A stretch of 64,000 nt of DNA, taken from NCBI GenBank assembly GCA_036676195.1, contig JAKFDK010000132.1, forward strand, positions 1 through 64,000. The letters are read 5' to 3'. The stretch comes from JAKFDK01 sp036676195 (GTDB lineage Bacteria; Bacillota; Sulfobacillia; Symbiobacteriales; ZC4RG38). The stretch's first letter is position 1. Every line of letters begins with the position of its first letter. Shown piece after piece: positions 7,974-16,078 of this stretch. A program made the translations under genes and the position numbers. The notes beneath the pieces were generated by a model, which ran no database searches, was not told the DNA's origin, and saw nothing but the letters and a program-made list of their open reading frames with translations.

Positions 7974-8987
7974 CTACTCGTTACCGGCGCTGCCTACCGG
8001 CTTGGGTAGCCAGGGCATCATGGCCCGCAGCTTCTTGCCCACGTGCTCGATGGGATGGTTGGCTTCTTCACGCCGCACAGCGCCAAAGCTCGGGCGGTTG
8101 GCCTGGTTCTCCAGGATCCACTCCTTGGCGAACTGACCGGTCTGGATTTCCCGCAGAATCTGCTTCATCCGCTCCTTGGCCTCGGCATCCACAACCCGCG
8201 GGCCACGGGTGTAACCACCGTATTCAGCGGTATCGGAGACCGAGTACCACATGGAAGCCATGCCGCCCTCGTACATGAGGTCGACGATCAGCTTCAGTTC
8301 GTGCAGGCACTCAAAATAGGCCAGCTCGGGGGCATAGCCCGCCTCGGTCAGGGTCTCAAAGCCGGCCTTCACCAGCGAAGTCACGCCGCCGCACAGAACG
8401 GTCTGCTCACCGAACAGGTCGGTCTCGCACTCATCCTTGAGGGTGGTCTCGAACACGCCCGCCCGGGTCACGCCGATGCCCTTGGCCCAGGCCAGGGCAA
8501 TGTTGCGGCAGTTGCCGGTGGCGTCCTGGTGCACGGCCATCAGGGCCGGGGTGCCCCTGCCCTCGGTGTACAGGCGGCGAACCAGGTGACCGGGGGACTT
8601 GGGGGCGATCATGAACACGTCAATGTCCTTGGGCGGCTGAATCTGCCCAAAGGTGACGCTGAAGCCGTGGCCCACTGCCAGGGCCTTGCCCTTGGTCATG
8701 TAGGGGGCAATCTGCCGCCAAACGGCACCGTGGTGCTCGTCATTGATCAGGATCATGACCACATCAGCGACCTTGGCCGCTTCCTCAATCTCCATCGCCT
8801 TGAGCCCGGCCTTCTCGGCCCGCTCCCAGGAGGGGCTGCCCTTGCGCAGGCCCACCACCACATTCACACCGGAGTCCCGCAGATTCTGGCTGTGGGCGTG
8901 GCCCTGGCTGCCAAAACCAATCACGGCGCAGGTCTTACCCTGCAGGTACTTGAGATCAGCGTCGGAGTCGTAAAACATCCGCGTCAT
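7974..8987 (-). CDS. ilvC: Ketol-acid reductoisomerase
   Basis: 337 aa, a class I (short) KARI. It converts acetolactate and acetohydroxybutyrate to dihydroxy acids with NAD(P)H and Mg2+. The N-terminal Rossmann motif is GFGSQGHAHSQNLRDSG (about 24-40), and the following loop VVVGLRKGSPSW fits an NADPH-type phosphate pocket. The C-terminal knotted domain contains ETDLFGEQTVLCGG and the SDTAEYGG metal/substrate motif. Its ATG overlaps the end of ilvN by 32 nt, which implies coupled translation. Confidence 0.97.
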   Translation of the reverse strand: MTRMFYDSDADLKYLQGKTCAVIGFGSQGHAHSQNLRDSGVNVVVGLRKGSPSWERAEKAGLKAMEIEEAAKVADVVMILINDEHHGAVWRQIAPYMTKGKALAVGHGFSVTFGQIQPPKDIDVFMIAPKSPGHLVRRLYTEGRGTPALMAVHQDATGNCRNIALAWAKGIGVTRAGVFETTLKDECETDLFGEQTVLCGGVTSLVKAGFETLTEAGYAPELAYFECLHELKLIVDLMYEGGMASMWYSVSDTAEYGGYTRGPRVVDAEAKERMKQILREIQTGQFAKEWILENQANRPSFGAVRREEANHPIEHVGKKLRAMMPWLPKPVGSAGNE

Positions 8988-9495
8988 CGCTGGATTCCTC
9001 CTTATCGATTTTGACCGCTGAAGCCCCCCGCTCCAGGGCGATCACCCCAGTGCGCACCACTTCCTGAATCCCGTACTCCCGGGCCAGGCTAATCAGAGCT
9101 TCGACTTTATCCTGAGTTCCGGTCACCTCAATGATCATCTGACGGCGTCCGACATCGACCACCTTGGCCCGGAAAATATCCGCCAATTGCATAATCTGGG
9201 CTCGCTTGTTGGCATCGGCGTAAACCTTCACCAACGCCAGTTCGCGGTGGACCGAGCGCTCGTCATCCAGGTCCATCACCTTCAGGGTCTCGATCAGCTT
9301 GTTCAGTTGCTTTTCTACCTGCTCGATCTGGCTCTCGTCCCCATCCACCACCAGAGTCATCCGCGAAATCCGCGGGTTCTCCGTCGGGCCCACAGCGAGA
9401 CTTTCAATGTTAAAACCACGGCGCCGAATCAGGCCGGAGACCCGTGTCAGTACACCAGGGTTGTCCTCTACCAGTACCGCCAGGATGTGCCGCAT
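8956..9495 (-). CDS. ilvN: Acetolactate synthase small (regulatory) subunit
   Basis: 179 aa from ATG 9495, chosen because AGGGAGG lies 9-10 nt upstream; a GTG 9 nt further up abuts that site. The N-terminal ACT domain begins HILAVLVEDNPGVLTRVSGLIRRRGFNI and binds the feedback amino acid, usually valine. The C-terminal domain is the usual ALS small-subunit extension, with an additional 15-20 residue acidic tail (KEESSDDADV). It is the first gene after the T-box leader, while the catalytic partner ilvB is the last gene of the operon. Confidence 0.95.
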   Translation of the reverse strand: MRHILAVLVEDNPGVLTRVSGLIRRRGFNIESLAVGPTENPRISRMTLVVDGDESQIEQVEKQLNKLIETLKVMDLDDERSVHRELALVKVYADANKRAQIMQLADIFRAKVVDVGRRQMIIEVTGTQDKVEALISLAREYGIQEVVRTGVIALERGASAVKIDKEESSDDADVLRLRR

Positions 9496-9544
9496 GTGGC
9501 CCACCTCCCTTCTCCTCGCCGCTGGGTTTGGTGCATCAATCAGG

Positions 9545-9935
9545 CCCTAAAAGCAAAAAAGACCACCCCTACCGCCAGGCTCCTGATCAGCCTGGTAACG
9601 GTAGGGGCGGGTTCAATCTCCCGCGGTACCACCCTACTTTGCCGAGCCACACTGCCTCGGCCTCAACGGCGCCTTCCCAGGAAAATCCCTGGCGCCAGGA
9701 GGATAACGGCCTCCACCGGCTTGCCCTACTACCCCGTTTGAATGATATCCGAACTCCGGCGCCCTGGACCGTCTCAGCGGCCGGGCGGGTACATCCAGTT
9801 ATCTGGAGGTTCAGGATTGCGGCTACGGGGTGAGGTTCAGATTCTACCCGCGGCACCGACCTCGCACCTTGCGGTCGGCTCTCTGCGTCGCCAGGCAGAT
9901 CCTACTGGCCCCATCATCGCCATTGACGTATGTCC
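9545..9935 (-). promoter_or_regulatory. T-box leader RNA of the ilv-leu operon
   Basis: The minus strand carries the canonical T-box sequence AGGGTGGTACCGCGG (plus 9622-9636). Upstream is a Stem I with AGAGAGCCGACC...GGTCGGTGCC. The specifier region reads GAATCTGAACCTC; both ATC (Ile) and CTG (Leu) can be read there, and I cannot fix which one is used. Downstream is a terminator/antiterminator pair. Uncharged tRNA would favour the antiterminator and allow transcription of ilvN onward, as in other Firmicute amino-acid operons. Confidence 0.93.
9549..9610 (-). terminator. T-box regulated terminator
   Basis: Minus strand stem CCGCCCCTACCG / CGGTAGGGGTGG closing over an inner AGGCT.../AGCCT hairpin, followed by TCTTTTTTGCTTTT. 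The 5' arm overlaps the sequence just after the T-box motif, as needed for the alternative antiterminator. Confidence 0.9.
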
Positions 9936-10024
9936 GATCCAATCGCCGATACGCACCAGTTTACACCCTTCAATCTACCTGACACAGGTATTCATCAGGA
10001 CAAACCAGCATCGTATTGACCTGT

Positions 10025-10054
10025 ATCGTAGCAAGTTCCAAATGCAGGTGTCAA
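10025..10054 (-). promoter_or_regulatory. Promoter of the T-box/ilv-leu operon
   Basis: Minus strand TTGACA (10049-10054), 18-nt spacer, TACGAT (10025-10030), about 100 nt upstream of Stem I. It lies between the operon and the pheA stop. Confidence 0.65.
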
Positions 10055-10119
10055 TAGTCCTTTAGTAAATGATTCAAGATGCCACCAGTATGGCAGGAAG
10101 TTGCTTCCGCACCGCTGCC

Positions 10120-10974
10120 CTACAGCCCGCCGCCACTGGCACTGCTGGTCGATCCCCCCAGGTCCCGGGGATAGCTGCCCAGCACCTTGAGAAAGCTGGT
10201 GTGTGCCGCCAACTCAGCCAGTGCCTCGGCAATGCTGCTGTCGTCGCGATGGCCCTCAAAGTCCAGGTAAAACACATACTCCCACGGGCGGTTCCGCACT
10301 GGCCGCGATTCCAGCTTTAAAAGATTGATACTGCGCGCCGCCAGGGCGCCGAGGCACTTGTGGAGCGCACCCGGAGTATGCGCAGTGCTCATTACCAGCG
10401 AAGTCCGGGTCGGCCCCGCCTGCCAGGCTGCCGGGGTGCGGCCTAGCTGAAAGAAGCGGGTGTAATTGTCTTTTACGTCCTGAATCCCTTCGGCCACAAC
10501 GTCCAGACCGTAAATCTCGGCTGCCCGGCGCGAGGCAATGGCGGCCAGTCCATGCAGTTCTTTCTCGCGAATCAACTTGGCACTGCCGGCGGTATCGTAC
10601 TCGGCCACCGCCTCAATGCCATGTTCCCGGAAAAAGCTCTCACACTGCTCCAGGGCCCGGGGGTGTGAAATGATCCGCCGGACATCCTTCAACTGCGTGC
10701 CCGGCAGCGCCAGCAGACAGTGGTTCACCTGTACTACCCGTTCGCCCTGTACGTACAGGTCGTACTGGCGGAGCAGATCATAGTTGTCATTGATACTGCC
10801 GGCGATGGAGTTTTCAATCGGGACCATGCCAAACTCCACCTGGCCGCCGGCTACCAGGCGGAATACATCGGCAAAACTACGGCAGGGAACGGGCTCGGCA
10901 TCGGGTCCGAAATGGCGGACTACGGCTTCGTCCCCATAAGCGCCCCGCTCACCCTGAAATGCGACCTGTGCCAT
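10120..10974 (-). CDS. pheA: Prephenate dehydratase
   Basis: 284 aa, a monofunctional enzyme. It converts prephenate to phenylpyruvate for phenylalanine synthesis. The catalytic domain runs from residue 3 to about 180, with the conserved VPIENSIAGS (about 51) and the DNYTRF motif (about 168-173). The C-terminal ACT domain (about 190-270) contains GALHKCLGALAARSINLLKLESRP; the ESRP motif is part of the Phe-binding regulatory site. A Ser/Gly-rich tail of about 15 residues follows. It lies 36 nt downstream of the DUF47 gene, on the same strand and possibly cotranscribed. Confidence 0.95.
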   Translation of the reverse strand: MAQVAFQGERGAYGDEAVVRHFGPDAEPVPCRSFADVFRLVAGGQVEFGMVPIENSIAGSINDNYDLLRQYDLYVQGERVVQVNHCLLALPGTQLKDVRRIISHPRALEQCESFFREHGIEAVAEYDTAGSAKLIREKELHGLAAIASRRAAEIYGLDVVAEGIQDVKDNYTRFFQLGRTPAAWQAGPTRTSLVMSTAHTPGALHKCLGALAARSINLLKLESRPVRNRPWEYVFYLDFEGHRDDSSIAEALAELAAHTSFLKVLGSYPRDLGGSTSSASGGGL

Positions 10975-11010
10975 GTTTGTGGCGATCCCTCCGGCTGAAT
11001 AGGGGTTGCA

Positions 11011-11631
11011 TCAGGCGTTCTTCATGATCACGCTTTCCAGGGCGTTGGCCACGTCCTCGGCCCGGTCCGTGACCGATTCCAGGGTCTCGTAGATTTCCTT
11101 CAGCTTGATAATCCGAATCGGATCCTTCTCCTGCTCAAACAACTGGGCGAGGGATTCGCGCAGCAAATCGTCTCCCTGGTTCTCCAGCACATTGATCTGA
11201 ACGGCGTTTTCGCGGATCTTGAGCAGGTCCTTGCTTTGCAGCCTGCGCATGGCCAGCAGGATCTCTTCGGCCTGGCTCTGGATCAAAACGGAGAATTCGC
11301 GGATGAACCGGTCTTCACCCGCAATCTTGTACAGATGCAGGCGGGCCGCCGCAGCCTCCATGCCATCGATCACGTCGTCCAGCTTCACGGCCAGGGCCAT
11401 GATGTCTTCGCGGTCGAGCGGCGTGACAAAGAGCTTGTTCAACAGGGTAATCAGGTCGTGGGTGTAACGGTCGCCGCGCTTTTCCAGGTCCTTGAGGCGG
11501 GCAGCAAACTCGCCGGCCCGGTTCAGGTTCTGGGCGAACTGATTGAACATCTGGGCAGCTTCGGACAGGTTCTGGGCACCATCCAGCAACAAGGAGAAAA
11601 ACTGGCGGTCCTTATTTCCCGATAAAAGCAT
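11011..11631 (-). CDS. DUF47/PhoU-like protein
   Basis: 206 aa, all helical, of the DUF47 (TIGR00153) family related to PhoU. It shows the paired E/D-rich metal-cluster segments typical of the family (HDLITLLNKLFVTPLDREDI, about 55-74, and ESVTDRAEDVANALESVIMK near the end). Family members usually sit next to a PiT-type phosphate permease and are thought to modulate it. Here no permease is adjacent; the next gene is pheA. A TATAAT box at 11709-11714 on the minus strand may start its transcript, although no good -35 is seen. Confidence 0.88.
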   Translation of the reverse strand: MLLSGNKDRQFFSLLLDGAQNLSEAAQMFNQFAQNLNRAGEFAARLKDLEKRGDRYTHDLITLLNKLFVTPLDREDIMALAVKLDDVIDGMEAAAARLHLYKIAGEDRFIREFSVLIQSQAEEILLAMRRLQSKDLLKIRENAVQINVLENQGDDLLRESLAQLFEQEKDPIRIIKLKEIYETLESVTDRAEDVANALESVIMKNA

Positions 11632-11916
11632 CCATGTTCACCTCGGAGCGGCCGTGCCGCTGAAATAGAGACGCAGTACTGTACTGATTCCCAAATGGCT
11701 ACCCTCTCATTATACGGCATGATGAATCAGACCGGCGGTAAGCTTTACTGCCGTTGGTCCGGTTTCTGCCGGTTTCCGCCCGGGTAGCCTGAAAAACCGC
11801 ATCATAAAATGCATAGCAACCAACGGTACAGGATACTCTTAGCTAGGGACTGTGGAAAATTGCGTTGTCCCAGTCAGTTCAGACATCCGGATCTAAACAT
11901 CATTTCCAGTTGTTAG

Positions 11917-11945
11917 TTGACTTTTTCTAGGAGAAATGGCATAAT
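11917..11945 (+). promoter_or_regulatory. Sigma-A promoter of the marR gene
   Basis: TTGACT (11917-11922), 17-nt spacer, CATAAT (11940-11945). It occupies the DNA that an upstream in-frame ATG reading would use as coding sequence, which supports the later GTG start. The rest of 11632-11988 holds no gene that I can support. Confidence 0.7.
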
Positions 11946-11988
11946 CATACTTGGGTGGAAGGTATTTAATGGAAGGGGGTGTAGGACG

Positions 11989-12480
11989 GTGAAGCAGGAT
12001 CATGCCACCGCCGCCGAAAAGTTCACACCGGAGAACATCCTACCACTCCTGCAGACGATTTCGGCGTTGGTGGAAAAGCGCTGTCACCGTTTTCTCAGCC
12101 GCAGGTACGGATTGACCATGCCGCAGTACATGCTGCTCCTGGCAGCCATGTACGGTGATGCAACCACTTTGGGGGGCCTGGCCGACGAACTCAACTGCTC
12201 CCGTGGCAACCTGACCGGCGTGGCCGACCGCCTGGAGCGGGACGGCTGGCTGGTGCGGGAGCGGAGCACCGAGGACAGGCGAGTGGTGAACATCCGGTTA
12301 ACCGAAAAAGGAACGCGGGTCTGGGAAATCAAGCGTGAACTCGCCAAGGAACTGCAGGAAGTCGCCAAGGTGTGGAATCTGGACGAACGCAATCTTTTGT
12401 ACCGCTGCCTGGAAAAGCTCTACTCAGACCTGAAGCACATCGATCGGGTCGTGGATACGCCACAGTCAGAGGCCATCTAA
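11989..12480 (+). CDS. MarR-family transcriptional regulator
   Basis: 163 aa from GTG 11989 (GGAAGGGGG upstream). It has a winged helix-turn-helix: the recognition region is TTLGGLADELNCSRGNLTGVADRLERDGWLVRE (about residues 58-90), followed by the wing STEDRRVVNIRLTEKG. Helices at both ends form the dimer. Such proteins usually repress transporter or stress genes and respond to small ligands. It is isolated from its neighbours by terminators, so its targets cannot be named. The flippase and ABC exporter pair to the right are on the opposite strand and separated by a terminator. Confidence 0.93.
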   Translation: MKQDHATAAEKFTPENILPLLQTISALVEKRCHRFLSRRYGLTMPQYMLLLAAMYGDATTLGGLADELNCSRGNLTGVADRLERDGWLVRERSTEDRRVVNIRLTEKGTRVWEIKRELAKELQEVAKVWNLDERNLLYRCLEKLYSDLKHIDRVVDTPQSEAI

Positions 12481-12516
12481 GCCGAGGAAAAGATTCATAG
12501 CCAGACCCGTGCACAG

Positions 12517-12556
12517 AGGGCGCCTGCCGGTATTACCGGGGCGCCCTTCGTCGTGT
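12517..12556. terminator. Bidirectional terminator between marR and the SpoVB-like gene
   Basis: AGGGCGCC (12517-12524) pairs with GGCGCCCT (12540-12547), with an inner CCGG/CCGG pairing. The plus-strand tail is TTCGTCGT. It separates convergent genes. Confidence 0.6.
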
Positions 12557-12561
12557 GCGGT

Positions 12562-14139
12562 TCAGAATGGCCACCAGTTGACCAGACGCTCCAGCCGTGG
12601 TGCTGCCGGGCCGGCCAGGGCCCGCAGATCAGCCCGGGTGACGGCACGGGTCAGCCCCAGCAGCAGGGCGTACAGGGGCGGGGCCACCATCAGGGCGGTG
12701 GCCAGGGTGCCCCACGACCGTGGCAATGTCCAACCACCGGCGATCAGCAGTCCAACCCCCGCCGCCATGCCGCCGGCCGCCAGCAGCGGTCCGCCCAGTA
12801 CCGCCCGCCAGTCCATGTGCCAGTCCAGGGCCCGCTCCAGCGCCCGCACGTTCAGCCAGGTACACAGGCCGTGGGTCAGGATCGAGGTCATAACGGCCCC
12901 ATAGATGCCCACACCGGGAAGTCGTGTGATCACCCCGTCCAGCGCCACCTTGAGCGCCATGGTCAGCAGCAGGTTGCGCATGGGCGGACCGGTGCGGCCC
13001 ATTCCCTGCAAAGCCCCGGTCACAACCAGCGCCAGCGGGCTGAGCAACGCCACCGGCGCGGCCCAGACCAGAATCGGCGCCGCCCGGGGCGCTTTGAAGA
13101 TGGCCTCCATCAGGGGGACGGCCAGCACTGCCATGAGCAGGGCGGCCGGAAGGCCAATCAAGGCGGTGGCCCGCAGCGCCGCCACGCAGTGGCCGCGGGC
13201 GGCTGCCCGCTGTCCGGCCGTCAGGGCACCGGTGACGGCCGGCATCAACGCGCTGGCCAGGCCAAGGGCAAATACGTTGGGCATGGTCACCAGGGTATGT
13301 ACCATCCCGGAGAACTGCCCATACAGTTCGGTGGCCTGGGCGGTGGTTAAACCGCTGTGGGTCAGTCCCCGCTGGATCAGGGCGACATCAAAGAAGTTGA
13401 GCAGGGGCAGAACCACCCCCCCCGCCGTTAACGGCCAGGCCAGCACAAACATGCGCCAGGCCAGGCGCCGGGGCGGATCCCCGGGGTCCCAGCGCGGCCG
13501 TACCCGTGTACGGGTCCGGCGGTATAGCCAGACGAGATAGAGATCACTGAGCAAGCCTCCGGACGCCGCCCCCAGGGCCGCTCCGGCTGCTCCCCAGGCC
13601 AGGCCGTATGGCTTGAGGTACCACACACCGGCCAGGGCTCCGGCAATCCGCCCGGCCTGCTCCAGAATGTTGGCCAGGGCCCACGGGCTCATCATCTGCC
13701 GGCCCTGCAGGTACGCACCATGCACCTGTTGCAGCGCGAACAGATAAATGGCCGGAGCCAGCGCGATCAGGGTCAGTTCCGTGCGGGGCTCACCCACCAG
13801 GCGCGCCAGCGGGCGGGCCCCCAGGACCAGGGCCGCGGCAGCAACCGCGGCCAGGCCCGCCGTCCAGCCCATGGCCAGGCGGAACGCCTCCTCCGCCACA
13901 TGGGCCCGCCCCCGGCTGCTGTACTCAGTCACTAAAGTCGAAAGCGCCGTGGGAATACCCCCGACGGCCACCTTGTAGAAGGCCCAGAACGCCGGTAACG
14001 CCATCCGATAGATGCCAATACCCTCACCGCCCAGCCAGGTCGCGAGGGGCACCTGATAAACCAGCCCGGATACCCGAATCAACAGCCCGGCCGCCGTAAG
14101 TACCAGTGCGCCCCGGGTCAGTGTTTCTCTGCTTGCCAT
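12562..14139 (-). CDS. SpoVB/MurJ-like polysaccharide flippase
   Basis: 525 aa from ATG 14139 (ATGGCAAGCAGAGAAACA). It is a MOP-superfamily membrane protein with about 14 transmembrane helices. It starts TLTRGALVLTAAGLLIRVSGLVYQVPLATWLGGEGIGIYRMA, typical of the SpoVB branch, and keeps the family arginine in the first helix. Members flip lipid-linked cell-wall or spore-cortex precursors. Length is close to B. subtilis SpoVB (about 520 aa). The link to sporulation is inferred from family and from the germination genes elsewhere in the window. Its neighbours do not specify the substrate. Confidence 0.85.
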   Translation of the reverse strand: MASRETLTRGALVLTAAGLLIRVSGLVYQVPLATWLGGEGIGIYRMALPAFWAFYKVAVGGIPTALSTLVTEYSSRGRAHVAEEAFRLAMGWTAGLAAVAAAALVLGARPLARLVGEPRTELTLIALAPAIYLFALQQVHGAYLQGRQMMSPWALANILEQAGRIAGALAGVWYLKPYGLAWGAAGAALGAASGGLLSDLYLVWLYRRTRTRVRPRWDPGDPPRRLAWRMFVLAWPLTAGGVVLPLLNFFDVALIQRGLTHSGLTTAQATELYGQFSGMVHTLVTMPNVFALGLASALMPAVTGALTAGQRAAARGHCVAALRATALIGLPAALLMAVLAVPLMEAIFKAPRAAPILVWAAPVALLSPLALVVTGALQGMGRTGPPMRNLLLTMALKVALDGVITRLPGVGIYGAVMTSILTHGLCTWLNVRALERALDWHMDWRAVLGGPLLAAGGMAAGVGLLIAGGWTLPRSWGTLATALMVAPPLYALLLGLTRAVTRADLRALAGPAAPRLERLVNWWPF

Positions 14140-14219
14140 ATCCCACCCCGCCGCCCCTGTCTGGCCACAGCCAGTACAAGCTATGCGGCGAAACCGGCGG
14201 GCATACGAATCTCGGCCCG

Positions 14220-14259
14220 TTCCAGGCTGCTGGAACCCAACGGGGCGCCCGGCCTGGAA
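14220..14259 (-). terminator. Weak hairpin after the ABC exporter pair
   Basis: TTCCAGGC / GCCTGGAA with a long GC-rich loop, directly behind the stop of the second ABC gene. There is no clear U tract, so it may be only a 3' stabilising structure. Confidence 0.3.
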
Positions 14260-14263
14260 GCGG

Positions 14264-16078
14264 TCAGTCGGCTGAGGTTGCCTGCAGTTGCCCGAGGCAA
14301 AGGGAGCGGTACCGCCCGTGCCTGGCCAGGAGCTCGTGGTGTGTTCCCTCTTCCACCACCCGGCCATCGTCGATCAGGTAAATGCGGTCGGCATTCTGAA
14401 TCGTACTGAGGCGGTGGGCCACCACCAAGGCTGTGCGCCCCTGCAACAGGACCTGCAACCCTTGCTGGATCATCGCTTCGGTATAAGAATCAATGTTGGC
14501 GGTGGCTTCGTCCAAAATCAGAATCCGCGGGTTGCCGGCCAGGGCGCGGGCAAAGGCAATGACCTGGCGCTGGCCCAGGCTGAGCTTGTTTCCCCGTTCC
14601 TGCACCTCTGCCCCATAGCCACCGGGCAAGCGCTCGATAAAGGCATGGGCGCCCACAGCCTGCGCCGCTGCGATGCAGTCCGCCTCGCTGATTTCTGCCC
14701 GGCCCAGGCGGATGTTGTCCAGGATCGTGCCACTGAATAGAAAACTGTCCTGCAGCACCATTCCCAGTTGCTGCCGCCAGGAGCGCTGGCTGACCTGACG
14801 CAGGTCGTGCCCATCCACATACACGCCCCCCTGCTGGGGGTCGTAAAAGCGCGCCAGCAGGTTCACGATCGAGGATTTCCCAGCCCCGGTCGGGCCGACC
14901 AGGGCGATGGTCTGCCCCGGCTCCGCCCGCAGGTCGATGCCCTTGAGCACAGGCTGCGCCGGGTCATACCCGAAGACCACGTCCCGAAACTCGACCCGAC
15001 CGGCCACTGGTGGCAGGGTCCCGACTCCGGGCGCATCTGTGATCTCCGGCCGGCGGTCCAGGATTTCAAACACCCGCTCTGCCCCGACCATGGCGGCCTG
15101 AATGACGTTGTAGACCTGCGACAGGTCCCGGATGGGGTTGAAAAACCGGGTCAAGAAAGCGATAAAGGCGGCCACATCGCCGATGGTCACGCCATAGTTC
15201 TGCAGGCGAATCTGATACCCGCCATACCAGAGCACCAGAGCCGTGCCCAGGGCACTGATGATTTCAATGGCCGGGAAGAACATGGCAAAGATGCGGATTG
15301 AATCGATTTGGGCCTCACACTGCTGGGCGTTGATCTGATCGAACTGCTCCTGGTTCACCTGCTCGCGCACAAAGCTCTGGGTGACCCGAACGCCGGAGAT
15401 GGACTCGGCAATGTTGGCGGTTACGTCGGCATTGCGACGGCGCACTTCCATAAACGTGCCGCGGAGGCGGGCCTGAAAATACTTCACGGTGCCCCACAGC
15501 AAGGGCAAGGCGGTAAAGGTCACCAGGGCCAGGCGCCAGTTCATTTTCAGCATGGTGGCCATAATGGCCACCAGAATGAGCAGGTTGCTGAACAGCGATA
15601 CCAGGCTGCTGGACACGAGCTGGTTGATGGTGTCTACGTCTGAGGTCAGCCGGGCCACCAGGCGCCCCGAGGCCATGGTATCGAAAAACCGCAGGCTCAG
15701 GGTCTGCAGGCGGGTAAACATTTGCTCACGCAGGTCGTAAATGACACTCTGGCCAACCCAGGAAACCAGGTATGTCTGACCGTAACCGGTCCACCACTGG
15801 ATGAAACTGGCCACCAGGTAAGCCAGCGCCACCAGGTTCAGGCCATTCAGGTCCTGGCGGGCGACATATTCGTCCAGGGCCATTTTCAGCAGATAGGGTC
15901 CCGCCAGTCCGGACAGAGCCCCAACCACCATCAGGCATGAGGCGACCGCCAGTCGCCGCCAATAGGGGCGGACAAATCCGGCCAGGCGCCGGTAAAGCGC
16001 CGGGTCAACCTCGCGTAGCTTCAGGTCTGACTGGTCCATGCGTAACCCTCCGGGGCCGGAATGACCCATCATGCCCAT
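14264..16078 (-). CDS. ABC-type exporter half-transporter, subunit 2
   Basis: 604 aa, with six transmembrane helices (about residues 35-320) followed by an ATPase domain. Walker A is GPTGAGKSS, Walker B is RILILDEATANID, and the ABC signature is the variant LSLGQRQ instead of LSGGQ. It starts at ATG 16078, sharing one base with the stop of the partner gene (TAATG), which is strong evidence of translational coupling. A second possible start is the in-frame ATG 39 nt downstream (MDQSDLK). Together with 16078-17877 it should form a heterodimeric exporter of the BmrCD/YheIH/TM287-288 kind for drugs, lipids or peptides. The substrate is unknown. Confidence 0.92.
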   Translation of the reverse strand: MGMMGHSGPGGLRMDQSDLKLREVDPALYRRLAGFVRPYWRRLAVASCLMVVGALSGLAGPYLLKMALDEYVARQDLNGLNLVALAYLVASFIQWWTGYGQTYLVSWVGQSVIYDLREQMFTRLQTLSLRFFDTMASGRLVARLTSDVDTINQLVSSSLVSLFSNLLILVAIMATMLKMNWRLALVTFTALPLLWGTVKYFQARLRGTFMEVRRRNADVTANIAESISGVRVTQSFVREQVNQEQFDQINAQQCEAQIDSIRIFAMFFPAIEIISALGTALVLWYGGYQIRLQNYGVTIGDVAAFIAFLTRFFNPIRDLSQVYNVIQAAMVGAERVFEILDRRPEITDAPGVGTLPPVAGRVEFRDVVFGYDPAQPVLKGIDLRAEPGQTIALVGPTGAGKSSIVNLLARFYDPQQGGVYVDGHDLRQVSQRSWRQQLGMVLQDSFLFSGTILDNIRLGRAEISEADCIAAAQAVGAHAFIERLPGGYGAEVQERGNKLSLGQRQVIAFARALAGNPRILILDEATANIDSYTEAMIQQGLQVLLQGRTALVVAHRLSTIQNADRIYLIDDGRVVEEGTHHELLARHGRYRSLCLGQLQATSAD

